A DNA stretch of 64,000 bases from Dactylosporangium sucinum (GTDB lineage Bacteria > Actinomycetota > Actinomycetes > Mycobacteriales > Micromonosporaceae). The translations under genes and the position numbers were made by a program. The notes below the pieces were generated by a model. That model was not told where the DNA came from and did not search any database. It saw only the letters and a list, made by a program, of their open reading frames with translations. Location: NCBI RefSeq assembly GCF_014647515.1, contig NZ_BMPI01000019.1, positions 1,416 through 65,415 of the forward strand, given 5' to 3'. Positions within the stretch are counted from its first letter, which is position 1, and every line of letters starts with the position of its first letter. Shown one piece after another: positions 34,578-42,641 of the stretch.

Positions 34578-37500
34578 CCAATCGTGTGGTCGGAGGCCGG
34601 CGGCGGGCCGGCCGTGCTGAACTGTGCTCGCAGCGCGCTCAGGCGCTGGGCGTAGTGCCCCACGCTGACGAGCTTGACGTGCTCGTAGCCCCGGATCTGG
34701 TCGGGCAACCCGGCGATCTGCACGGCGATGTCGTGATTGTCCGGGTGCAAGGAATCCAGCGTCTCCTCGATGACCGACATGTACTCGGCGACGAGCCGGC
34801 GCTCGGTTCGCCGTACTTCGGTGAGCCCGAAGAGATCCCACCGGGTGCCGCGCACCCGACGGCCGGCCCGCAACGCCGCGAGCAGGGGCGTGGCCCACCG
34901 GCCGAACGAGACCTTGCGGCCGAGTCCCAGCGCCCGCAACACGGGTGGATGCAGCCGCCAGGCGAACCGCGCGCCGCTGCCGAACTGCTCCGCGACTTGA
35001 GCACGGAACTCGGGATCCAGGCAGAGCCGGGCAACCTCGTACTCGTCCTTGTAGGCCATGAGCTTGTACAGGTACGTCGCGGTGCCCTCGGTGAGCTCGG
35101 AACGGCCCGGGACCCGCGAACTCTCCGCCCGCCAGACCGCCTCGACGGCGGCGAGGTACCGCTGGGCGTACGCGGCACTCTGGTAACCGACAAGATCGCC
35201 GGCCCGGTTCGTTGCCAACTCGACGACGGCTGCGGGCGCGCTCGTGCGCAGGCCGGGCGCGAACCTCGCGACCAGCGCCGCGACGTCGGGCAGCGTCGCC
35301 CGTGGTGCCGCGCCCCCCGGAGGGACCGGGTTCCCCAGGACCGACCGGCGGCCCAGCTCGAACGCCCGCAGGTTCACCTCGACCGATGCCCCGTTGAGGG
35401 TGATCGCGTGGCGGAACGCCGCGAGCGGCAGTGGCAGCGCTCCCAGCTGGTACGCCGCGCCGAGCAGGATCACGTTGGCGTACTGGTCGTCGCCGAAGGC
35501 GTCGACGGCTACCGCGCGCGCGTCGAAGAACGCGCCCGGCGACGCACGGGTCGTGGCGGCGACGACCGACGTCAGGTCGGCGATCCCGGGAAAGGCGGCC
35601 CCGGTGTCGACGACCATCCTTCCGGTCGGGACCTGCGCGGTGGACACGACCGCCACGGTGCGGTGCCGGTCGGCGACGTCGAGGTGCTTGTCCTGGGCCG
35701 CGACCAGAATGTCGCATCCGACGTACACGTCGCACTCCCCCGCGGCGAGCTTGTTGGCCCGCTCGCTCGGTGCCCGCGACAGCTTGATGTCGGAAACAAC
35801 GGCGCCGCCCTTCTGCGAGAGGCCGGTCTGGTCGAGGGAGCGCACAAACAGGCCGTGGTGATGCGCCGCGGCGGCCAGGATCTGGGCCACGGTCACCACA
35901 CCGGTGCCTCCGATCCCCGTGATCCGCACGGTGAAGTCGTCGGCGTCCACGCACGGCACGGGGTCCGGCAGCTGATCCGGCTCGGGCGGCGGCACCGGCC
36001 GGCCAGGTGTTCCGGCCGGCTTCGGCTTGCCGGGCCGGACGGTCACGAACGACGGACAGTCGCCGTCGAGGCAGGAGTAGTCCGTGTTGCACGATGCCTG
36101 ATGAATCCGCGTCTTGCGGCCGTACTCGGTCGCCACCGGCTGCACCGACAGGCAGTTCGACTTGGTCCCGCAGTCGCCGCAGCCCTCACAGACCCGTTCG
36201 TTGATGAGCACCCGAACCTCGGGCACGGCCGGACGTCGTCGCTTGCGTTCGCGACGTTTCTCCGCCGCGCACTGCTGGTCGTGGATGAGTACCGTGACGC
36301 CCGGAACATCGGCCAGTACCCGCTGAGCCTCCTCCAGCCGGTCTCGATGCCACACCTGGGCACCACGGGCGAGCCGGACGCCGCGGTAGCGCGCCGGCTC
36401 CTCCGTCGTCACGATGATCCGGGCGACGCCCTCCGCCGCGAGCAGTTCGGTCAGCTGGGGCACGGTGCGCACGCCCACCGCGGCCTGACCGCCGGTCATC
36501 GCCACCGCCGAGTTGTACAGCAGCTTGAAGGTGATGTTCGCGTCGGCGGCCACGGCTGCCCGCACGGCGAGGCTGCCCGAGTGGTGGAACGTGCCGTCCC
36601 CGATGTTCTGCACCAGGTGCCGGGTCGCCAGGAAGGGCTCCATGCCGAGCCACTGGGTCCCCTCACCGCCCATCTGGGTCACCCCGACCACGTCGCCGAC
36701 CTGCTCGGGCTCCATGAACAGCACCATGCTGTGGCAACCGATGCCCCCACCGACGAGCGAGCCCTCGGGAACCTGGGTGGATCGATTGTGTGGACAGCCG
36801 GAGCAGAAGTACGGGGTGCGTGAGAGCAGGGGCAGCGGGCGGGGGACGTTCACCTGCCGGCGCGGGGCCCGGCTGGACAGCCATGCCCGAGCCTCGGGAA
36901 CGTCGCCGGCCCGGGCCAAGCGGGTCGCCAGCGCGGTCGCGATGGCGTCGACGTCCAGTTCCCCATCGTTCGCGAGCAGCGGTGACCCCGCATCGTCGCG
37001 CTTGCCGAGGATCCTCGGCGCTGCGGTCCGGCCGTACAGCTCCGCCTTGACCGCGGTCTCCAGGAACGGCCGTTTCTCCTCCACGACGAGGATCTCGTCG
37101 AGTCCCTCCGCGAACGCTTCGATGATCCGCGGCTCGAGCGGGAAGATCATGCCGAGTTTGAGCACGCGGATCCCGTATCGGGTCTGGGCCTCCTCGTCGA
37201 GGCCGAGCAACCGCAGCGCCTGGCACACGTCAAGGTATGCCTTGCCCGCCGTGAGAATGCCGAACCGGTCTCGCCGGCCACCGGAGCGCATCGGATTGAG
37301 GGCGTTCAGCGCGGCGTACTCGCGCGCTATCTCCAGGCGGACGTTGAACGCGGTCGACTCGGCGACCACGGGCACCGGCGGCAGCAGGCGGGCCGTCACC
37401 GCATGCCGATACGGCCGACCATCATGCCGGACCTCCGGCAGGACCGGCTGGACCCGGCCCGGGCCCACGCGCACCATGCCGCCGCCGTCGACGACGTTGG

Positions 37501-38113
37501 TCGGGAGCTTCATGGCCGTCCACAGGCCGCTCGCGCGAGACATGGCGATGGCGTGCAGGCCCAGATCGACGATCTCCTGCACGTCCGCGGGATACACCGT
37601 CGGCATGCACAGGTCGGCGAGCGCGGGCTCGGATGCACTCGGCACGGTCGACGACTTGGCGATCGGGTCGTCGCCGACCAGGGCGAGGGCGCCCCCCGCG
37701 GGGTGGGTGCCCATCAGGTTGGCGTGGCGGAGCGCATCGGTGGCGCGATCGAGTCCGGGCGCCTTCCCGTACCAGACCCCGAAGATGCCCTCGACGCGAA
37801 CGTCCGGCCGGGTCGCGGCGAGCTGGGTCCCCTGCACGGCGGTCGCGGCGAGTTCCTCGTTGAGGCCGGGCCGATGGATCACGTCGTGCTCATCGAGCAG
37901 GGCCGACCGGCGGGCGAGCTCAAGGTCGTATCCGGCCAGTGGTGACCCTTCATAGCCCGAGACGAAGCCCGCTGTGCGCAGGCCGCGGGCGCGGTCCAGC
38001 CTTCGTTGGTCGAGCAGCATGCGCACCAGCGCCTGGATCCCCGTCAGGTAGACCGTGCCGTCGTCACAGACGTAGCGGTCCAGCATCGACGGCACTGCAA
38101 GATTGGTTGACAA
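34574..38113 (-). CDS. Fused indolepyruvate-type 2-oxoacid:ferredoxin oxidoreductase
   Basis: A 1179-aa single-chain enzyme of the fused IOR class. It oxidatively decarboxylates 2-oxoacids (aryl-pyruvates or branched) to acyl-CoA with TPP and Fe-S clusters. The N-terminal half has GFVSGYEGSPLAGYD. The TPP-binding region has PYFCSGCPHNRST and GGGIGCHSMVLFMEP near 440-480. Fe-S ligands lie in CEGCGDCGTKSNCLS and CNTDYSCLDGDC (about 660-710). The gamma-type domain has ITGIGGTGVVTVAQIL near 745, and the C-terminal 300 residues match the extension seen in fused enzymes. The start is TTG at 38113, with AGGAGG about 5 bp upstream; a GTG at 38095 is less well placed. It is divergent from an IclR gene. 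Its product could feed the acyl-CoA enzymes further right. Confidence 0.88.
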   Translation of the reverse strand: MSTNLAVPSMLDRYVCDDGTVYLTGIQALVRMLLDQRRLDRARGLRTAGFVSGYEGSPLAGYDLELARRSALLDEHDVIHRPGLNEELAATAVQGTQLAATRPDVRVEGIFGVWYGKAPGLDRATDALRHANLMGTHPAGGALALVGDDPIAKSSTVPSASEPALADLCMPTVYPADVQEIVDLGLHAIAMSRASGLWTAMKLPTNVVDGGGMVRVGPGRVQPVLPEVRHDGRPYRHAVTARLLPPVPVVAESTAFNVRLEIAREYAALNALNPMRSGGRRDRFGILTAGKAYLDVCQALRLLGLDEEAQTRYGIRVLKLGMIFPLEPRIIEAFAEGLDEILVVEEKRPFLETAVKAELYGRTAAPRILGKRDDAGSPLLANDGELDVDAIATALATRLARAGDVPEARAWLSSRAPRRQVNVPRPLPLLSRTPYFCSGCPHNRSTQVPEGSLVGGGIGCHSMVLFMEPEQVGDVVGVTQMGGEGTQWLGMEPFLATRHLVQNIGDGTFHHSGSLAVRAAVAADANITFKLLYNSAVAMTGGQAAVGVRTVPQLTELLAAEGVARIIVTTEEPARYRGVRLARGAQVWHRDRLEEAQRVLADVPGVTVLIHDQQCAAEKRRERKRRRPAVPEVRVLINERVCEGCGDCGTKSNCLSVQPVATEYGRKTRIHQASCNTDYSCLDGDCPSFVTVRPGKPKPAGTPGRPVPPPEPDQLPDPVPCVDADDFTVRITGIGGTGVVTVAQILAAAAHHHGLFVRSLDQTGLSQKGGAVVSDIKLSRAPSERANKLAAGECDVYVGCDILVAAQDKHLDVADRHRTVAVVSTAQVPTGRMVVDTGAAFPGIADLTSVVAATTRASPGAFFDARAVAVDAFGDDQYANVILLGAAYQLGALPLPLAAFRHAITLNGASVEVNLRAFELGRRSVLGNPVPPGGAAPRATLPDVAALVARFAPGLRTSAPAAVVELATNRAGDLVGYQSAAYAQRYLAAVEAVWRAESSRVPGRSELTEGTATYLYKLMAYKDEYEVARLCLDPEFRAQVAEQFGSGARFAWRLHPPVLRALGLGRKVSFGRWATPLLAALRAGRRVRGTRWDLFGLTEVRRTERRLVAEYMSVIEETLDSLHPDNHDIAVQIAGLPDQIRGYEHVKLVSVGHYAQRLSALRAQFSTAGPPPASDHTIG

Positions 38114-38133
38114 CGGGCCCTCCTGGAATTGCG

Positions 38134-38154
38134 TTGTTCCGCATTGCGTAACAA
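38134..38154. promoter_or_regulatory. Palindromic operator between the IOR and IclR genes
   Basis: TTGTTCCGCA, one base, then TGCGTAACAA: a 10-1-10 inverted repeat with one mismatch. It overlaps a direct repeat ATTGCGT (38128-38134 and 38143-38149, 15 bp apart). It lies 21 bp upstream of the TTG start, between divergent genes, as expected for an IclR site. A further GTTCC-N7-GGAAC straddles the ATG at 38230. Confidence 0.6.
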
Positions 38155-38229
38155 GGATTCGTTGAGGTGACGCGGACGGTAGCAACACCGCCAAAGTTGG
38201 TCAACGACGGCGGGCTAGTCTGTTCCGCT

Positions 38230-39018
38230 ATGAGGAACGAAGAGCGTCAGCTGGGTTCGGTGAGCAACGCGCTGCGACTGCTGGAGGCGATGGCACCCAA
38301 GTCGCTGTGCGGCGTGTCGGAGTTGTCCCGCACGCTACAGATCTCCAAGACGTCGATCGACCGTCTCCTGACGACGCTCGTGGCGGCCGGATTTGCCGAA
38401 CAGGATCCGAACACCCGCAAGTACCGGCTGACGAAGAAGATCGTGAGTCTGGCCGATCGGGTCCGATCGCGCACGAGCATGGTGGAGCTCGCGCGACCTC
38501 ACCTGGCCGCGCTCGCCGCACAGGTCGGCGAAGCGGCGAACCTCGGGGTGTTCGTGGACGGGCACCTGGTGTACCTCGACACGATCGCCTCGACGCACAC
38601 CTTCCAGATCGAGGCACGCGCCGGCAGCCGGCTGCCGGCCCACTGCACCGCGGGCGGCAAGGCGATCCTGGCGTACAGTCGCCCCGACCTCGTCAACACC
38701 TACCTTGCCGAGTTCGTGCCGGTCGCGCACACGAGATTCACCCTGTGCCGGCCGGCGCTGCTCCGCCAGGAACTGACCCGGATCCGGCGGCAGGGCTTCG
38801 CCCTCGACCAGGGCGAGTTCCTCGAGGAGGCGTGGTGCGCGGCCGCGCCCGTGCTGGGCGAGGACGGCCATGCGGTCGCGGCGGTCTCCGTCACCGCACC
38901 CAAGTCCCGCTTCACGGTGAAGCGGGACGAACTCGTCTCCCACGTCACCGCGACGGCCAACCGCATCGCCGCGGTCATCTCGCCCGCTGCGGATGTGGCC
39001 GCGCCACCGGGAGCCTGA
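38230..39018 (+). CDS. IclR-family transcriptional regulator
   Basis: A 262-aa regulator. The N-terminal winged helix covers about 8-70 (NALRLLEAM, LSRTLQISKTSIDRLLTTLV). The ligand-binding GAF-like domain covers about 80-255, with the usual LPAHCTAGGKAILAY and EEAWCAAAPVLGEDG. IclR proteins bind small organic acids and repress or activate catabolic operons. ATG at 38230 fits family alignments; GTG at 38167 would add 21 residues. It sits between the divergent IOR operon and the BKACE operon and may control one or both. Confidence 0.88.
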   Translation: MRNEERQLGSVSNALRLLEAMAPKSLCGVSELSRTLQISKTSIDRLLTTLVAAGFAEQDPNTRKYRLTKKIVSLADRVRSRTSMVELARPHLAALAAQVGEAANLGVFVDGHLVYLDTIASTHTFQIEARAGSRLPAHCTAGGKAILAYSRPDLVNTYLAEFVPVAHTRFTLCRPALLRQELTRIRRQGFALDQGEFLEEAWCAAAPVLGEDGHAVAAVSVTAPKSRFTVKRDELVSHVTATANRIAAVISPAADVAAPPGA

Positions 39019-39055
39019 GAGCTCGGCCTCCGGCGCGGGAACTGCCCGGCCGTGC

Positions 39056-39084
39056 CGTCCCGTTCATCGGAACTCCCCCGTTGT
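39056..39084 (+). promoter_or_regulatory. Shared element upstream of the BKACE operon (GTTCATCGGAAC)
   Basis: CGTCC, one variable base, GTTCATCGGAAC, four variable bases and CCGTTGT: 24 of 29 positions are the same as at 46885-46913. GTTC-ATCG-GAAC is itself an inverted repeat. It lies about 115 bp before the BKACE start; the other copy lies about 123 bp before the acyl-CoA dehydrogenase start. A similar 17-bp stretch lies at the start of the second IclR gene (45914-45930, minus strand). Confidence 0.6.
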
Positions 39085-39176
39085 GTCGTGACCGAGCACG
39101 GACGAGCATTCGGCCACTGACAGATTCGCCGCGCCTGGGACGGCCGACGTCCCCGCGGCGGCGAGCGGAGGCCGAC

Positions 39177-40079
39177 ATGAACAAGCTCATCATCGGGGTC
39201 CACCCGAACGAGGGCGCGATCCGGGAACCCAACCCGCACGTCCCCTACACGCCCGAGGAGATCGCCGCCGACGTCGCCGCCGCCCACGCGGCGGGTGCCT
39301 CGCTGGCGCATTTCCACGCCCGCACGCCCGATGGCGGGGCCGACTTCTCGGCCGGGACCTACGGCGCCATCATGCGCGCCATTCACGAGCGGTGCGACAT
39401 CCTGCTCGCGCCGCCGCTGGCGAACGCCCCCGGTTTCACGCTCGAACAGCGGCTGGCCAACGTGGCCGACAACGCCCACGACCCGACCACCCGCGCGGAC
39501 TTCCTGGTGGTCGAGATGGGCGCCGCCATGATGGACCTGTGGGACCCGCAGGCGCGCCGATTCCAGACCGGCGACCGGGTCTTCCTCAACGACACCGGGA
39601 CCCAGCGAACGCTGCTCGCCCAGGCGCGTGCGCTCGGCATGCCACCGTGGATGGTGACGTTCAACGTCAGCTGGACCCGCGCGATCGCCGCGCACTTCGC
39701 CGCCGGCGAGGTCGACGAGCCCGCCGTGGTGCACATGGTGCTCGGCGGCCCTGAGTTCCTGGCCGCACACCCGGCCACGATCGAGGGCCTGCGGGCGCAT
39801 CTGGAGTTCCTCCCGGCCGGATACGAGTACCAGTGGTTCGTGTCCGCCTACCGGGGCGACATCTTCGCCGTCGCCGAAGAGGTGATCACCCGCGGTGGTC
39901 ATCTCTGCGTCGGGGTCGGCGACTATCACCATCCGGACCTTGGCCTGCCCGACAACGCCGAACTGGTCGCGCGGGTGGCCGAGCTCGCACGCCGGCTCGG
40001 CCGGGAGGTGGCCACGCCGGCGGAGGCGCGCGGCCTGCTGGACCCGCGTCGGGTGCCGGTCACCGGAGAGCCGAGATGA
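39177..40079 (+). CDS. BKACE/DUF849 family protein, copy A
   Basis: A 300-aa TIM-barrel protein of the beta-keto acid cleavage enzyme (BKACE) family, which exchanges acetyl-CoA with a beta-keto acid to give acetoacetate and an acyl-CoA. The metal motif HFH (His45, His47, in LAHFHARTPDG) is intact. The second family motif, normally Arg-Val-Gly-x-Glu-Asp, reads CVGVGD at 244-249, so the Arg and the metal-ligand Glu are missing. GGAGG lies 6 bp before the ATG at 39177. The stop overlaps the dhaK-type start (ATGA). It may act on an unusual substrate or need a partner; see copy B. Confidence 0.85.
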   Translation: MNKLIIGVHPNEGAIREPNPHVPYTPEEIAADVAAAHAAGASLAHFHARTPDGGADFSAGTYGAIMRAIHERCDILLAPPLANAPGFTLEQRLANVADNAHDPTTRADFLVVEMGAAMMDLWDPQARRFQTGDRVFLNDTGTQRTLLAQARALGMPPWMVTFNVSWTRAIAAHFAAGEVDEPAVVHMVLGGPEFLAAHPATIEGLRAHLEFLPAGYEYQWFVSAYRGDIFAVAEEVITRGGHLCVGVGDYHHPDLGLPDNAELVARVAELARRLGREVATPAEARGLLDPRRVPVTGEPR

Positions 40080-41107
40080 GCATCCGGTCGCTCGCCGACG
40101 ACGGCGCGACGCTGGTCGCCTCCGGGCTGACCAGCCTTCAGCGCGCCCACCCGGACCTCGTGGCCATCAGCGAGGAGCCCGCCTACGTCATCCGCGCCGG
40201 CGCCACCCCGGCGAAGGTGGCGCTGGTGTCCGGTGGCGGATCGGGGCACGAACCGTTGCACACCGGGTTCGTCGGCATGGGCATGCTCGACGCGGCCGTT
40301 CCCGGAGCGGTCTTCGCCAGTCCCACGGCGTTCGACATCAGTACCGCGATCCGAGCCGCACACCGCGACCGCGGCGCGCTCCTGATCGTGAAGAACTACA
40401 CCGGCGACGTGCTCAACTTCTCCATCGCGGCCGAACTCGCGGCCGAGGACGGCATCGCGACCGAGACGGTGTTGGTCGACGACGACGTGGCGACGGACCT
40501 GCAGCGCGTCGACGGCGCCGGACCGTCGCAGCCGGACAGCCACCGGCCGGGCCGCAGGGGCACCGCCGCCGTGATCGCGGTCGAGAAGATCTGTGGCGCA
40601 GCGGCCGAGGCGGGCGCCGGTCTGGCCGAGGTCGCCGCGCTGGGACGCGACGTGGTCCACTCGTCGGGCACGATGGCGTTGGCGTTCCGGGCCTGCACCC
40701 ACCCGGGCGACGACCGGCCGGCGTTCGACCTGGGCGATGACGAGATCGAGTTCGGCGTCGGCATTCACGGCGAGCGCGGCGTGGAGGTACGCCCCCGGGC
40801 GCAGGCCGGCGAACTGATCGCCGCGCTGACCGCGCCGGTCCAGGAAGGGCTCGGTCTCGGCCGGGGCGATGCGGTGATCGCGATCGTGAACGGACTCGGC
40901 GCGATGACGGGACTCGAACTGTCGCTGGCGCACCACGAGCTCGACGGTTACCTCGGTGCCCGGGGCGTCACGATCGCGCGCACGCTCGTCGGGAACTACG
41001 TGACGTCCCTGGACATGCGGGGCTTGTCCATCACCCTGGTCCGCGCCACCGACCGGTTCGTCGAACTGTGGGACGCCCCCGTCCGGACGCCCGCCCTGAC
41101 CTGGTAG
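40076..41107 (+). CDS. Dihydroxyacetone kinase K-subunit-like protein
   Basis: A 343-aa DhaK-type protein, the substrate-binding subunit of a kinase for dihydroxyacetone or related ketoses. The signature GGGSGHEPLHTGFVG near residue 50 and the covalent-substrate His in GIHGERG (about 227) are present; the usual GEPG is GERG here. The DhaL partner follows 11 bp after the stop, and no DhaM (PTS) gene is near, so ATP is the likely donor. Members of this family also phosphorylate erythrulose and other four-carbon ketoses, so dihydroxyacetone is not certain. Its position between two BKACE genes ties it to one catabolic route. Confidence 0.88.
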   Translation: MSIRSLADDGATLVASGLTSLQRAHPDLVAISEEPAYVIRAGATPAKVALVSGGGSGHEPLHTGFVGMGMLDAAVPGAVFASPTAFDISTAIRAAHRDRGALLIVKNYTGDVLNFSIAAELAAEDGIATETVLVDDDVATDLQRVDGAGPSQPDSHRPGRRGTAAVIAVEKICGAAAEAGAGLAEVAALGRDVVHSSGTMALAFRACTHPGDDRPAFDLGDDEIEFGVGIHGERGVEVRPRAQAGELIAALTAPVQEGLGLGRGDAVIAIVNGLGAMTGLELSLAHHELDGYLGARGVTIARTLVGNYVTSLDMRGLSITLVRATDRFVELWDAPVRTPALTW

Positions 41108-41118
41108 GGGACGGTTCA

Positions 41119-41748
41119 ATGCAGGCATTGCGACTCGACGACGCCCGCTCCTGGGTCGCCAGGTTCATCGAACGCATCGAGGAACGGCACCAGGAACTGA
41201 CCGACCTGGACCGCCGGGCCGGCGACGGCGACTACGGCACCAATGTACGTTCGGCGCTGCGGCGAGCGCAGCGCACGCTCGAAAATGCCCATCCGGATAC
41301 CGTCGCGGAGGTCTTCGCCGCGGTCTCCGACGGCTTCCTGCGCACCGGCGGGACGAGCGGGCCCCTGTTCGGCATGTGGTTCCGCGAGTTCGCCAGGGCC
41401 GCTCCGGACGGGCTCACCGCCGCGCGGCTCGCGCTCGCCGCGGGGAACGCCCTCGCCGCGGTGCAGCGGCTGGGCCACGCGGAACCGGGCCACAAGACGA
41501 TGGTCGATGCGATGGCGCCGGCGGCTGCGGCGCTGGCGGCAGCCGCCGCGGACGACGAGGACGTCCTGCGGGCGCTCGCCCGCGCTGCGTCAGCCGCTCG
41601 TGCCGGAGCGGAGTCGACGGCGCAACTCACCGCAAGGCGTGGCCGCGCGAGTTACGTCGGCGACCACGCGGTGGGTGTCATCGATCCGGGCGCGCTCACG
41701 GTTGCCGTGTTCTTCGAGTCGGCGCTCTCTCCGGCGAGCGCGGCATGA
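41119..41748 (+). CDS. Dihydroxyacetone kinase L-subunit-like protein
   Basis: A 209-aa DhaL-type ATP-binding subunit. The metal/ADP-binding motif AGDGDYGTN (residues about 34-42) is intact. The second motif, GGTSGPLFG near 79, matches the family GGTSGxxYG except for the Phe. It works with the K subunit, covering the bound ketose and transferring phosphate from ATP. ATG at 41119 has GGGGA upstream. The stop overlaps the next start (ATGA), coupling it to BKACE copy B. Confidence 0.88.
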   Translation: MQALRLDDARSWVARFIERIEERHQELTDLDRRAGDGDYGTNVRSALRRAQRTLENAHPDTVAEVFAAVSDGFLRTGGTSGPLFGMWFREFARAAPDGLTAARLALAAGNALAAVQRLGHAEPGHKTMVDAMAPAAAALAAAAADDEDVLRALARAASAARAGAESTAQLTARRGRASYVGDHAVGVIDPGALTVAVFFESALSPASAA

Positions 41749-42632
41749 GCACGAGGAAGGTCATCGTCACGATCGCGCCGACGGGCGGCTTCGTCACGCC
41801 GGACCTGCAACCGTACGTGCCGACCCAGCCCGACCAGATCGCCGACGAGGTGCACCGCTGCGTCGATGCCGGAGCCAGCGTCGCCGCACTGCATGCGCGG
41901 CGGCCGGACCACGCCGCGACCTGTGACCCGGACATCTACCGACGCATCAACGACCTTGTCCGGGCCCGATGCGACGTGGTGATCAACAACTCGACCGGCG
42001 GCGGCGTCGGTGGCGACATGGTGCGCCATGGCGAGGACGGCGCCGACGTCCTCGACTGGACCGAGCGGTTGCGCGGTCTGGACGGCGGGGCCGAGATATG
42101 CACGTTCGACGCGGTGACGACATATGCCAGCACACCGCACGGCGAGGTGCTCATGGACACCCGGCCGTCGCGGGTGCTCCAGCTCGCGGCGTTGATGCGG
42201 GAGAAGGGGATCAAGCCCGAGTGGGAGGTCTTCAACCCCTCGCACATCGTCAGGGAGCTGGCGCAGCTCACGGCGGCGGGATTCGACAGCGCACCCTACG
42301 TCGTCAACCTCGTGCTCGGCATGCACGCGACGTTCCAGAACGCGATGCCGTACACGCCGCGGGTGCTCCAGCAGACAGTGGACCTGTTGCCGGCCGGATC
42401 CGTGTTCACGGCGACCGTCTGCGGGCCGGACCAGATGCCCGGGCTCACCCACGCGCTGCTGCTCGGCGGTCACGTCCGAGTCGGCCTGGAGGACACGCCG
42501 TACGACCGTGCCGGCGCGCCGGAGCGCAACGTCGCTCAAGTGGAGCGGATCGTACGAATCATCGAGGAACTCGGCATGGAGCCGGCCACGCCGGCGGAGG
42601 CTCGGCAGATACTTGGCTTGATCTCACGTTGA
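41745..42632 (+). CDS. BKACE/DUF849 family protein, copy B
   Basis: A 295-aa BKACE-family TIM barrel. Here the RVGLED motif is intact (Arg245 to Asp250), but the HxH metal motif reads ALH (Ala48, Leu49, His50), so the first His is lost. This is the mirror image of copy A, which keeps HxH and loses Arg and Glu. Other family features remain, such as EVFNPSHIVRELAQL and NSTGGGVGG (the latter in place of the usual NxSTGG). It starts in an ATGA overlap with dhaL and ends 9 bp before the dehydratase. It could still be catalytic with altered metal use, or form mixed oligomers with copy A; both are guesses. Confidence 0.86.
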   Translation: MSTRKVIVTIAPTGGFVTPDLQPYVPTQPDQIADEVHRCVDAGASVAALHARRPDHAATCDPDIYRRINDLVRARCDVVINNSTGGGVGGDMVRHGEDGADVLDWTERLRGLDGGAEICTFDAVTTYASTPHGEVLMDTRPSRVLQLAALMREKGIKPEWEVFNPSHIVRELAQLTAAGFDSAPYVVNLVLGMHATFQNAMPYTPRVLQQTVDLLPAGSVFTATVCGPDQMPGLTHALLLGGHVRVGLEDTPYDRAGAPERNVAQVERIVRIIEELGMEPATPAEARQILGLISR

Positions 42633-42641
42633 GGAGATTGC

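Noticed and set aside
34586..36823. A 745-codon rightward open frame inside the fused oxidoreductase
   Set aside because: Antisense shadow. The leftward frame has the TPP and Fe-S motifs.
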